From NCBI GenBank assembly GCA_037974665.1, contig CM075770.1, positions 8,630,501-8,694,500 of the forward strand: a stretch of DNA of 64,000 bases. The letters are read 5' to 3'. Shown here piece after piece: positions 24,444-35,594 of this stretch. A program made the position numbers and the translations under genes. The stretch is from Ehretia macrophylla (lineage: Eukaryota > Streptophyta > Magnoliopsida > Boraginales > Ehretiaceae). How positions within the stretch are numbered: position 1 is the stretch's first letter; each line of letters begins with the position of its first letter. The notes beneath the pieces are model-generated. The model was not told the DNA's origin. It searched no databases and saw only the letters and a list, made by a program, of their open reading frames with translations.

Positions 24444-24470
24444 ACCAGAAAAAAAAAAAAAAAAAAAAAA
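24444..24470 (+). mobile_element. Ultra-short poly(A) insertion with a 19-bp target duplication
   Basis: ATCTAAGACAAATAGTATG (24425-24443) is repeated as ATCTAAGACAAATAGCATG (about 24470-24488), with one mismatch. Between them is ACCAG followed by about 22 A. The structure is the same as at 8290 and 43564. Confidence 0.75.
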
Positions 24471-24534
24471 TCTAAGACAAATAGCATGGCAAGTATCTGA
24501 CCCGTTACCATTCTTAGACGCACGACTACCTCAG

Positions 24535-24707
24535 CCTTTTTGGATTGAGGCAAGCATGAAGTTGTTCATCTAGATGATATACTTAAAGGCCAAGTATTTC
24601 CAAAGTCCAATTATGGGTTTCCAGGAAGTATCATAACAGGATTTTCTTGAAGAACGCGTACGCGTGGAAAACAATAGTGCATATAATAACTTCAATTGAT
24701 GAAAGAG
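24535..24707. repeat. Local segmental duplication, copy 2
   Basis: This is the direct-orientation partner of 23631-23800. It is followed at about 24730-24830 by a further two-copy repeat of about 52 bp (GACAAATAATTCATTGCATG against GTCAAATAATTCCTTGCACG). Confidence 0.75.
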
Positions 24708-24983
24708 TTCGCAATGCTATAGGAAAAACTAACTGCATAAAGACAAATAATTCATTGCATGTCATAATAAGGTACGCAAGTTATATAAAGTCAAATAATT
24801 CCTTGCACGTCATAGTAAGGCGCACTAATCACACCTTCACGAGTGGAATAAAGGGCAATTCTGCACACAAAACACTCATCATACTTCATCATATTTCACA
24901 AATGGGATAAAGCACGACTAGGTTCACGAAACTCTCACTACACATGGATTCAAAGGAAATCCAGAGGAAGTTGTAAACATACT

Positions 24984-25538
24984 TCACGAATGGGATGATG
25001 ATCCCTTGAAATTAGAACAAATCCGATATTCTTTCTTCCCAGGCTTACTGTTGTTCTCTACGGTGTCCAAAGTTGTCAATGGCTTGAAATAGACCCCAAG
25101 AGAGCTCACATAACTGTTGCCGGAGTCGTAAAATCCCATGAATTGAGGATCTTTCCCTAGATTATAGCGAAACTCCTTGTGGCCGCTGTTGTTGTAGCTT
25201 TTTCAAAAGGTCCATAGTTATGAAGGTTAGTACCAATTGACAGTGAACTCAAATAATGCTCAAGAGTGCTGTAGCTGCCTCTTTGAGTATATGTACCACT
25301 TATACTTGTAACATATTCCTCTGGATAATTGAACTTGATAACATCAAATTTGCTGTTCGAGAGTTGACCGTGTTGCCTTGACAAAACCAGAGTTCCATTC
25401 TCCAGATACTAGAATTGAATTGAGTGGATCTTTTCATCATGTGATATGAAGATCTGAACAATTTCGGAATGACCCTTTTCATCTCAAGAACTCTCATGTT
25501 CAACACCCCCGGGACCAATCTTTATGATGTTGGCTATA
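24984..25538 (-). pseudogene. Jacalin-related (mannose-binding type) lectin pseudogene
   Basis: Minus-strand translation follows a jacalin domain from end to end: IIKIGPGGVEHESS, GHSEIVQIFISHDEKIHSIQF, YLENGTLVLSRQHGQLSNSK, FDVIKFNYPEEYVTSISGTY, TTTAATRSFAII, then after a frame change GKDPQFMGFYDSGNSYVSSL and GVYFKPLTT. The GPGG start and the GVYxKP end are typical of the fold. The frame is broken by TGA at 25486-25484 (where the family has Trp), TAG at 25411-25409, and an indel with TAG at 25159-25157. Such lectins bind mannose or galactose glycans and often act in stress or defence. This copy cannot make a whole domain. No upstream exon was found. Confidence 0.85.
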
Positions 25539-25559
25539 TGAATAGAATAAACTAATGGT

Positions 25560-27186
25560 GTTTGTGAATAGAATAAACTAGTGGTGGTTTTGCAGCTGGA
25601 TTTTTGTATGTTCATATTCTTTCTACAGTTTTCAGCTCCTTTTTGACTTTAGCTCAATGTTGGCCGAAAGGATTAGCTAATTGGTGGCTGGTTGTCAACT
25701 TTTTCATGCCAAAAGAAGATTAGGTAGAAAGTTCTTTTGGCTTATTGTATTTTTTAAACAACATTTTGTGCTTTGTATTTGCTATTTATTGGGGTTTCTC
25801 GGTTGGTGCTTAGTAACAGAAAGAAAACAACATTTTTCTTGAGCAGAGAATTTACAATTCTTTGTAAGGTTATTAAGTTAGTGCATTATAGTTTAAGTGA
25901 GAGAGAGAGTTCTACATTTTTTGGTTCGTCGATTCTTGTAATTTGGTGTGCTTCTATTACAAGAAGATTTGATCGTTGTATCCTGGGAGGCTTGCGCTAT
26001 CAACTGTCAGCACCGAAGCAGGGCGTTAAAGTCTTAAGGAGATTGAGTCCAACTCAAGCCTCGATCAAAATATATTCATTTGGTTTGGATTTCTATCATT
26101 ATATATATTTTTCCTAAATTGTAATCTCTACTTGCATATTTAATTAATTATTATTCTTCAGTTAATCCTTCTCAAATATACGTTTACGATTCATATTTAT
26201 TACTTCAAAGCATCCCGTATATATATATATATTGGTGCTAACATATGATGCCTTGATCACCCATGTCTTCCGAAAGTTCTCTCTGGTTTTACTACAGCAG
26301 CGAAAGCCTATAGTTTATAACCGGGTGTGGATTTCTTCTCGAGCTTAACACTTTGCCTTCCTTTCGTGTCCTGGAAATTACATTACATCTTCGATATGTG
26401 ATCTTAGACACTGAGAACAATTAAAACTCACATTTGGTTTTGAGAAACAGAAACTTTATGGTTAATATGTATTCGTTTGCAGAAAATTAAGTGGCAATTT
26501 TGACATAGGGTAAAATAAATTATAACACACACATGAACTGAATCACTTACATCAAGAAAGCAGGAAACAACTCTAGTTAAAGCAGCCAGATAGAACTTTT
26601 TCAATAAATAGATTAAATACATCTGTAAAATATCAAGAATTTGAATCCTCTTATAATGTTAAGATATCATGAGAGTAGATCCAGTGACATCTAGACGATT
26701 AACTGTTTGATCTGAAAGTAATGAAGTTCTGATGATAAAAAGGAAATAACCACTTAAAGTGATCGGCATATCATCACCTAACTTGGTTACTAGAACCGAA
26801 GTTTAGGCCTCTTAATTACATCGAACAATCAATGATTTAAATCTTTTGATTATTCTCATATCATCATAATGTTTTTTTAACCTAATTACATCATATCATC
26901 GTAATGTTTCGTTGCGAGAGAATATTGAAGTTACTTCGATTTTTTTTTCGAAATCATGTACTAAGTGCCTTGTAGTCACTTGTTTATCTCAAATGGTCTT
27001 TACATCTTTCTTTCCTCAATCCTATAGCTTTGTCTTTTCAACTGAAGGTGTTTGACAAACTACACAAGAAAACTGCACTCAATGGCATAAAATATCTCAT
27101 CTTTCACTTTCATTAGTCGGTTTCACTAATGGCACACCAAACCCAATAGATAATCACCAATTTAAGCAAAACCCACATCACAATAA
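25560..27186. other. Intergenic, no gene recognised
   Basis: Several open frames occur (for example 25773-26117 plus, 26428-26622 minus), but none shows a known motif or consistent splice structure. The sequence is AT-rich with a short TA run near 26220. Confidence 0.4.
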
Positions 27187-27198
27187 TCAAGATTTTGA

Positions 27199-27365
27199 AT
27201 TATTAACCATTAGGGTTAGCTCAGCTGATAAGGCTTGGGTGTACTCCACAGAGGTCGCCAATTTGAGACCCTCAGACCCAGTGGGTGTTAAACCGGCCCT
27301 TAAATTCCGAGTCCCGTGTGATTAGTCACGCAAAGCCGAATACCATGGCTTTCAGAAAACAAAAT
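27199..27365 (+). mobile_element. tRNA-derived SINE with 12-bp target duplication
   Basis: TCAAGATTTTGA occurs at 27187-27198 and 27366-27377, perfectly flanking 167 bp. The body starts near GGGTTAGCTCAGCTGATAAG (A-box-like) and, after about 40 bases, has GAGGTCGCCAATTTGAGACC, a worn B box (canonical GGTTCGANNCC). It ends in an A-rich tail, GAAAACAAAAT. The tRNA-like head, short length and TSDs fit a SINE. Confidence 0.7.
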
Positions 27366-27429
27366 TCAAGATTTTGACCAAAGCACAATCCCTTTCTATA
27401 AATATCAACATCACCTAGATAAAGTTGTT

Positions 27430-27645
27430 TTTTTTTAATGAAGCGGCAACCTAACTGACGAAATCCGACCACTTAATTATCTGGCAAAACCTAACCATTA
27501 ACTGCTAAATCCCCAGGTGTAGAGGCACACACATGCACAAGGTCAGTTAAGTAAAGCGCAAAACTCTAGAATAGTGGAGTGGAGGGTGTCGAACCCGCGA
27601 CCTCTTCACCCACTACCGTTGGATCATGCCCCTGAGGGCACCTAG
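27430..27645 (-). mobile_element. tRNA-derived SINE, minus strand
   Basis: On the minus strand TGATCCAACGGTAGTGG (A-box-like) is followed by GAGGTCGCGGGTTCGACACC, which contains an exact B box, GGTTCGACACC. The element ends in a poly(A) run (poly(T) at about 27429-27438 on plus). CACCTAGA occurs both left of the tail and at the right end, a possible short target duplication. It is different in sequence from the SINE at 27199. Confidence 0.6.
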
Positions 27646-27659
27646 ACGGAATCATTGTA

Positions 27660-29480
27660 TTTTTTATACAATTGTGATTCGCTAAAACTTGTATGTAATA
27701 CAATGATCATCTCCAAAATACACAATGATCGTCTCCAAAATACAATGATTCAGTCAACAGTAACATTTGTACTAAACATACCCAAAAAAAAAAAAACTAC
27801 CAAGAAAATACAAAGTTTTTGAAACTTCAACAAAGAAAAAGTTCAAGAAAAAACAAAAAATATGTTCAAATTACATAGTACAGTACCTTAAAACTGGGTA
27901 TCGTCTCATTGAGCATCTAGTAAAAACGACAAAAGAAAAAGGAAAAAGATTACCGGAGTGGAGATAGAGAACCGCCGAAAGAGAGAAATGGAGCCGTCGC
28001 CGTAGATTGATCTGTTATGGTGTGAGACAGGAAAGAGGAGAGAAGAAAGAGTGTGAAAAGAAAACTTTTTTTGGCTCGAATTAGGGTTTTGAAATTCAAT
28101 TATTTGTTTTGATCTAACGGTTTAGATTGATTTAATATATTAATTCGATTGGTTTTTGAGGTTGTTGATCACGCCTTAGATAGTTTGAGCTTATATTTCG
28201 ATTTATTATATATTTAGAAGTTTTATAGCATTTAAATTAAAGTTGTTTTTCTGCATTCTTGGAGTTATTTTCTATCTAAATTAATTTTTAGACTTTTTTT
28301 TATTTAAATTATTTATTTTTATGTTATCGACTTTGGTTAAAACCGCTTCAATTTTAGATAATGATTTCTAATTTCTAAATCAACGATTTACCGTTTGCTA
28401 AACGGTTTCGGTTTTAATTCTGCCACGGTTTCGATTTTAATTTTGTCAAAAACTACAGTTTGAACCGTTGTCATTCTTAATTTACACAAAAGTTCGAATG
28501 TTGTTGGAAAAAAGTCTGACAATATTGCTTGAGGTGTTCCCGAGCATGTGAACCGAGCACCAAAGAACCTTTTCATTTCCAGCCACTTCGACGCTAGAGC
28601 TAAATACTATGCCCAATACCCAATTCGCCTTGTTCGTTTCTGATCAAACCATACGCTGCCGCAAAACAGGCCGGGGTCACCTTTTTTGAACAGAAATGAA
28701 TATTGTTAAGCTTCCAATTTCCGATAAACTTCTTATACCACGTTGTGACGTCACCATGAAATTATATGCAAAAAGAAAGACGTGTCCGGGCCACCTTTAC
28801 GGTTATTGAATAGCTTTCAAAATTTTAGTTTGTTCTGGATTGAACCCCCTGCACCCTTTAATGCGTTGCAATGGATTGATGAGTTACTTTTCTATGTTTA
28901 TACTTTTCTATATAAACATAGAGACCTAAACTAAAAATTACAATACATACGAAAATTGCAACACAAAATTCGAGTCATACCACCATACAATTAGAGTAGA
29001 TAAGTAGATTTCGTTGACACATTATTTCAAATATCTGGCTAAGTCACGACATTGAAAGCTGATGCCATAAAGATGGAAAGCAATTTGGCTCAAGGGAACG
29101 AAGGAATCCTAGGTCTCGGGAAGGAAGAATTTCTAAGTAAAGAAGGCAATGCAATGGATCATCTACCTGCATGAAATCAACAACTCTATTACCAAACAAG
29201 GGTGCTATGTCGATCGGTAACAAAACATCATAACCGGGAAATGTGTTTAGAAATGTTAATCGTTCCATACCCCATACCCCATTATCGGGGAAAAAAATTC
29301 AATAATGATGAACCAATATCGCAACAATAAAAAGACCATTAATGACGAACTGATAACGCAAAGTTTAAATAAAAAAAAAAAGTTCAATAATGATGAGCTC
29401 ATAACGCATTAACCCTGGGTCGAAAAGAAAAAACACAAGACAAAGAGAACACCACAAAATGCGGCCAAATTTAATACGAC
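27660..29480. other. Intergenic with weak gene-like signals
   Basis: On the minus strand a T/C-rich leader (about 28080-27955) ends CACTCCG followed by GTAATC, which resembles a 5'-UTR exon with a donor, but no coding exon follows. A 34-codon stretch at about 29268-29167 minus (LNTFPGYDVLLPIDIAPLFG) ends CATGCAG/GTAGAT, also donor-like. I recognise no family. Treat as unproven. Confidence 0.3.
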
Positions 29481-29482
29481 AT

Positions 29483-29486
<4 letters not shown>

Positions 29487-29532
<46 letters not shown>
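29487..29532. repeat. (AT)n microsatellite
   Basis: A TA/AT run of about 23 units followed by a TTATATAATTATATAATTAT-like palindromic tail. Confidence 0.95.
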
Positions 29533-29536
<4 letters not shown>

Positions 29537-30420
29537 TATAATTATATAATTATGTTCCACCACAATGTGGACTCATAACTAGGCACTTAGTAATTAGTAG
29601 TTATCTCTCATGCTGCATTTCACCAGAGTCCAATAGCTCGGTAGAAATAAAATCCTTTTCCTCAAGATCTTCTATTCACTAGAAAAATTGTTAGAATTAC
29701 CCCATTCTAGAAGGATCATCTAGAAAGGGATTTGTTTTGCATGTATTCAGACAAAAAGCTGACATAGATGTTATGGGTAGAATTTTTGTCATTTGGTTCA
29801 ATCCAAAGCTTCTGGTAAGAGGGGGGAAATAAAATTAAACAAATAAAACAAAATACAAAGTTTGATAAATATTAATGAAAAAAAAGCGTGTGCTCACCTA
29901 GTCTCTTGCACGACGGGTTAAATCTTCCATGATGCGGCCGGTTCTTCTGCCATAACAAGATTATCATGCCAATGTTAGGTAACAAAGTATAAATAAAAAT
30001 AAAAATAAAAATGAAAGCTAATAAAAATTTAAACAAAAAAAACATGTCTTTCCTGAATGTGCTTGCAAGCCTACAATGACGCCAAAAAATTATAAAATGT
30101 AAAAGAAGAACACGACATTCATATATATTTGTATATATATGGAGGTTGAAAACCTACCATTTACCGGTACATTCACCTAAATACACAACGACAATCACAG
30201 ATGCTGCTCTTGCCGTTGCTATTACATGATAGTCGAACCAATTCATTCTGCAAGGTAGAAGATTAACATTAGTCACATTCGACACAGAGATGGAGCTATA
30301 TATATATGTATGTATATATATACACATATATATATAGGGCAAGATCTGGAACCTTGACTTGATTAGTCATAGAGCTATGTAATATAAAATATTATATATA
30401 CACATACGTAGACATACACA

Positions 30421-30421
<1 letters not shown>

Positions 30422-30459
<38 letters not shown>
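30422..30459. repeat. (TA)n microsatellite
   Basis: A TA run of about 18 units just left of a splice-donor-like AAAC/GTAAGT on the minus strand (about 30475-30466). Confidence 0.95.
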
Positions 30460-30462
<3 letters not shown>

Positions 30463-31141
30463 CGACTTACGTTTGTGGGAGAGTAGCGGCGGCGTTTGGT
30501 AGATCAAGAAAAGGATTAATTACCCAGTTGGTCCCTTATCTTTGTCTCCATTGTCTAGTTAGTCCCTTATTTTTAAAATGGTCATAGGTTAGTCCCTTAT
30601 CTTTCACTTATGTGCCACCGTTGGTCCTTCCATCAGATTTCCAACGGTTGAAGCATGTGCAGTGCATGTGGCTTCTATTTTTTAGGGTAAAATCATAATT
30701 GAAGCATTTCCAACGGTTGAAGCATGTGCAGTACATGTGACTTCTATTTTTTAGGGCAAAATTGTAATTGAAGCATACTCATCTCTTTCACTTAACCCAT
30801 ACCCGATTATTACCCCCAAAATTGTCAAAATCCCTAACTCCTCTTATTTTCCCCAAATCCCTAATCCCTCTCAAATCCCCCAAATCGTGTTCTGCACAAG
30901 CGGATTTCGTATCTTGAAAATTTTTCGTCTAACACTTAGGTTAATGTAAGAGAAAGTACATCTCACAGCCTCGCCGTCTGCACATTTCGTCTGTTGAAAG
31001 AAAGGCATACAATTTTCGCAACATTGACAGTAGCATTGGCACAACAAGTGGATTTTTATATTGAAGAAAACGCACGCACCATTTTCAAAATTTCAACCAA
31101 GGGATTTTTGTTTTTCAGTGGCGATTTGAAAGTTATTCACC

Positions 31142-31480
31142 ATGGAAGCACATTGTTATTGTGGAAAGCAAGGCAAAATTATCACCTCTTGGACTGACTT
31201 CTAATCCAGGCAGGAGGTTCATAGGTTGTGAAGTTTACGTTGATGGTAAAGAATGTGGATTTTTTGCTTGGATTGATCCTCCAATGTGTGAAAAGAGTAA
31301 ACAAGTAATTCCCGGTTTGCTAAGATCGATGAATAGGAAAGATTCCGAATTGCAAGAATAGCGTGAACTACGTGACGTTGAGAGAAACTAAGTGAAGAGG
31401 TGCTTCTGGTGGCTGATTTTGTGTGTCTGTTGCATTGTAATGTTGATAAATGTGGTAATAAGTAGGTCAAGATATTGATT
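31142..31480 (+). pseudogene. GRF-type zinc-finger small protein carried in the MULE, frameshifted
   Basis: The ATG at 31142 starts MEAHCYCGKQGKIITSWTDF, stopping at TAA 31202-31204. In another frame, from about 31203, the protein continues SNPGRRFIGCEVYVDGKECG, FFAWIDPPMC and VIPGLLRSMNRKDSELQE up to TAG 31359-31361. CxC, SWT, NPGRRFxGC, CGFFxWxDPPMC is the GRF zinc-finger signature. After the stop the old frame still reads RELRDVERN and a hydrophobic segment (FWWLILCVCCIVMLI). Small plant GRF proteins usually end with a coiled coil and a membrane anchor, so this remnant fits that plan. It has one frameshift and at least two stops. It is transcribed, if at all, opposite to the transposase. 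Confidence 0.75.
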
Positions 31481-32110
31481 AACTTAGTTTTGATGAAAAG
31501 TAGCTTAGTTTGTATTGGGTTTAGATGTGTTGTTGTGTAAGAATAACTTAATTTGTGTGCACCAATGTAGTTGTATAGTCGAGAAATCGACCAATTTTGT
31601 GAATTGAACTTGCATTTTGGTGCATTAGTATATGTAATGTGTTGTTGTCTAATATACTATATTTCTTGCTTATCTTTGGATGATTTTGTTGTGCTTTTAA
31701 GAGAAGTTGATGATGAGTTTAATAGGCAACAAGAGTACTGGCATGGGTAAGAGAAAAAGAGGTTCATTGCATGGCAAAGAAAAAACTTTCCCCGCTACTT
31801 GTAAAACATGACTTTCCCTGCTACTTTATCCATGATCAACACTTGTAAAGGATCAATTGTAAAAGATAAACAAGATTTGAAAACAAAAGAATCCTGATAT
31901 GCCTATATACAAAAAATAGATTAAAAGACTGGTAACATATCTATTTAACTTGGTAACACAAACTCAAAAATAAATTGTTCGACAACCCAAAGTGAAAGCC
32001 ATCATAAAGACAACAAAGTACTCAAACCCAAAGTCTTCATACACACAAAGTACTCAAAGTAATAATACATATTCGAATTTTTTGTCGATACACCGAAACA
32101 GATCTTCTAC

Positions 32111-35100
32111 TTATCCAATGTTTTTGTCAAGGGATATTGAACTTATTCCTATACTAGATCTGCTGCCATGATTATGAGTAGAACTTGCAGGAGGTTTTTT
32201 AGTACCACTTAAACTTTCAGCAACCAAGGACTTGAGGCTGACACATTTGTTCCCTTTCCATGTACATGTACTTGGTTTGATCATGAAAGATCCAATCTTG
32301 ACTGGTTTGTCACAAGTAACTAGCGATGGTGCCTTGACATGCAAACCTGCTCCTGTTATTATGAATGGTGGTCTTTTGCTTGCATCAGTAACCTTTAAAA
32401 AAAAAATTGAAGTGTTAATAGTGAAATTTGTCACATCATTATGGATGTTAAGTTAAGTTCTAATACTAAGTTAAGATCTAAATACCTTTTGTTTGGACGT
32501 TGAATGTGTAGAAGTCGACTCGGGAAGACCAAAGGTGCTTGCCTTCCTCTTCCTAACAAACTCTGCTGACTTTGTAGGACAAGTTCTCACATCATGTCCT
32601 TGCTTCAAGCATATGCTACACCTTACTTTTCTCACAAGCAATTTCTCTACGTTTCTTGGCCTACTAAGATTAGTCACACCACTGCTCTCTGCATTTAATG
32701 CATCCACATTCACTTGACTACTAATAGCATCGACATGCACATCAACATTGTTAGTAGTGACAGTGACATTGCTATTTATCCTTGCAGTGATCCCTACATC
32801 GCTGGATACTATTGCCACATTGACTTGGCTTGATTCTGCTGCCACCCGAATTGGTCTTTGGACCTGCACACTGCTAGCTAAAGTAGAGTTAATATCATCA
32901 CTAATTTCATTAGGAAAGTTACCAATGATATCAGTCTCATTCGGTTGCATTCTTGGACATTTCATCTTGTTATGACCTTCTTCACCGCATGATAAACACC
33001 GACCTCGCAATCATTTTCTTCCAAGTATTCCAGTTTTCATACTTGCTCTTGTTTTAGGTCTCCTTGATGATGTACTTGATTGAACTTCATCTGGCTCCTT
33101 CCTTCTATTTCTTTTAGGTCTCCCCAGGAGCTGAATTCTTCTTGGGGGATGGATTGTAGGCATTCCTATTTCAGGCCACAAATCAGGACCATTTATCGGG
33201 TAAATGACAGGGTCATATGCTCTAATGTATGATTCCTTACTGTAGCAATCATGTACAAAATGTCTAATCCAACATTTTGTTTATAAAAAAAAAATCCAGC
33301 ATGTTGTATTGCACTGATTGCGTCTAATTCAGCTTCCTTATCTTCGGACAAATCTTCCCACTGTAACTCATCATCCGACCTCTTTTACTTTGCATTCTTG
33401 TCATCAAATACAACCTAATTTTCTCTAACATAATCAGAATAGGTTTATTCCTAGCAAGTACGATAGCAGCATTGAAACTTTCACACAAATTGTTCAATAA
33501 CAAATCTCATTTACTACTTGTCTGAAAATGAGACCTAGTCCAGAACCTAGGATCTTCAGCTCTCAACCATTGAAATGCCTTGTCATCTGTATCTTTAATC
33601 TCTGCCATGACTGCAGTAAAATGTTGGACTAATGACGCTCTTGCAGCATTCCACATTAAATCCTTCAATTTAAGTCCCCTATGCAACTTTTTGAAGTTAT
33701 TATACAAATGCCTCACGCAATGTCTGTGTTCAACACCAGGAAGAATGTCATGAATAGCAGGTCCTAGTCCCTACAAAAAAAGTATACAAATATTGTCGTT
33801 TACGAACAAATTGCATACATAATTAAAAGTAAGGTTATGAGAGAATATACCTTCTGCTGATCTGTGATAATCACCTAATTCTCTTGATCTGTAATTTGAA
33901 AATCTTGTACCAATAATCTCATAAACCAACTCCAAGTCCTTTTGTCTTCAATTTCAGCAACACAATATGCCAATGGATAAATACAATTGTTGGCATCTGT
34001 ACCAACAACAGTTAATAAAATCCTAGGATGAGGTCCTTTGAGATGACAACCATCTAGACCAATAACTTGTCTACATCATTCTAGGAAACCTCTCCCACAA
34101 GATTCAAGACATACGTAGAACCTCAGAAATCTTTCTTCCCCAGTTTCCTCATCCACTTCAGTTTGCATACCCACAGTTGAACCATGATTTGTTCTCCTGA
34201 TCTCTTCACAATAGTCTCACAGTTTCTTGTATTGATATGCTAATTGTCCCTTGATAAATGCTCTAACAAATCCAATTGTCCTATAGATAGTCCTCTTTGA
34301 CACAATTACTTGGTAACCATTGTGCACTCTAGTTTGAAAATCACTAGCATCCCAGTGCGAAGTCATTCTCAAATGATCCAAGTAACGCACACCCAACTCT
34401 TTGTAAGTCAAATGCTTGTGATCGAAATCAACACCACAATTGTGCACATCATTTAGACTTCTTATTTGAAAGTTATCATTCTCTTTGACATATATTGCAT
34501 TTATGAACCACTCGCATGACCGTCCATCACATTTAGCCCGAATTCTATGTTTGTCATTTTTCACAAACTTTACACTCTTGCCATGTTTCACTCTATGTGC
34601 CTTGATAGCAGCTCGAAGCTCTTCAACACCTGTGAATACCATTCCTAAAACAAATTGAGGATCATCCATATCCACTTGTCTTCTAAATCTTTCAAATCTC
34701 TCATGTTGACCCCCATTGTCACCACTATCACCCTCTGAATGCCAACTGTGTAAGTTGTCATCGCTTAAGTTGTCAGAAGAACCTTCCTCAAGTGGTATAT
34801 CTTGGTCATGTTCTACAGGAAATTATTCTTCCACTTTGAATAAACTAGCCCATTCAACTTCAGTATCTATGTTTTTCTCATACAACCTGTCATCATCGTT
34901 ATCACTTGAGTCATAGTCACTATCATGAAAATTAGACCCATCACTGCTATCATTATCATATGTATCACTGTCATCTTCTTCAATATTCACATCATCCTCA
35001 ACCACCTTTTGTTTTCCTTTATCCCTTAACTTTCTTCCGTCCATTTTTTTATTTATTCTTGACATCCTCAATTGGTAAGATTCTCTTAATATCTTTCTTG

Positions 35101-35594
35101 TTCTGTCTTCTTGGTTTGAGATTATTTGGGCAACCCAAGGGTACAAAACTAAGATATAGATCTTGAGATTCCTTCAAACTACCATCAACATCTCCATCTT
35201 TACCACTTTTCGCAATATTTTCACCAATACATGACTCAACTTGATTTGGTAATGTTAACTGTAAAACATTATGATCACCAATTACAAACAAGTCTATGCA
35301 TCTTTTATCAGTTTTAGTTGCTAGTGCACTCATTTCTACCACATCATTCTCTGTCAACAACAATTGCAGACCATTCTCTAAATTCATACCAGGTTTCCTA
35401 CATCATAGTCCGGAATGACCCCCATATCTAATTTCACTAGCAATACTATTTAATACAATTAGTGACATCTTATCGTAGTTACGGGAGTCAACAAATTTCA
35501 TACTACCTCCAACATACAACTTACTTCTAGCTACATCCTGAAAATCACCACCGAAATGAACCTTCAACCAAAAGTTAACTGACAAAACAAACAT
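32111..35594 (-). pseudogene. MULE transposase (MuDR type), inactivated
   Basis: Reading the minus strand: N-terminal segment FWLKVHFGGDFQDVARSKLY then YVGGSMKF (35594-35403); an acidic linker rich in D/E/S (35146-34823); a MuDR DNA-binding region (34675-34217; FVLGMVFTGVEELRAAIKAH, RCDGRSCEWFINA-like); and a catalytic core with IGLDGCHLKGPHPRILL (Asp codon 34054-34052), ITDQQKGL (Asp codon 33862-33860, split by an intron 33774-33852) and LCESFNAAI (Glu codon 33482-33480), the MULE DDE triad. Two CX2CX4HX4C zinc knuckles follow (CLSCGEEGHNKMKC and CSICLKQGHDVRTC, 33010-32530). In-frame stops at 34078-34076, 33877-33875 and just before the Glu block (33507), plus frame slips, show it is dead. 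Confidence 0.9.
33281..33292 (+). mobile_element. Ultra-short poly(A) insertion with 15-bp duplication, inside the MULE transposase
   Basis: AATCCAACATTTTGT (33266-33280) and AATCCAGCATGTTGT (33293-33307) match at 13 of 15 positions and flank only TTAT followed by 8 A. In the transposase reading direction this duplicates the codons for an NMLD-like stretch, so the insertion is later than the coding sequence. Confidence 0.5.

Noticed and set aside
27955..28080. 5'-UTR-like exon with donor on the minus strand
   Set aside because: No downstream coding exon could be found, so no gene was called.
29044..30480. Possible small multi-exon gene on the minus strand (exon-like segments at 29167-29268, 29886-29960, 30154-30250 and a donor at 30474), truncated by the MULE
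   Set aside because: Splice signals look good individually, but the joined frames hit stops and no family is recognised. Transcript data would be needed.
32232..35166. Plus-strand open frames opposite the transposase
   Set aside because: They are complements of the transposase coding sequence. Ser/Thr-rich text results from the acidic linker and zinc-knuckle region.
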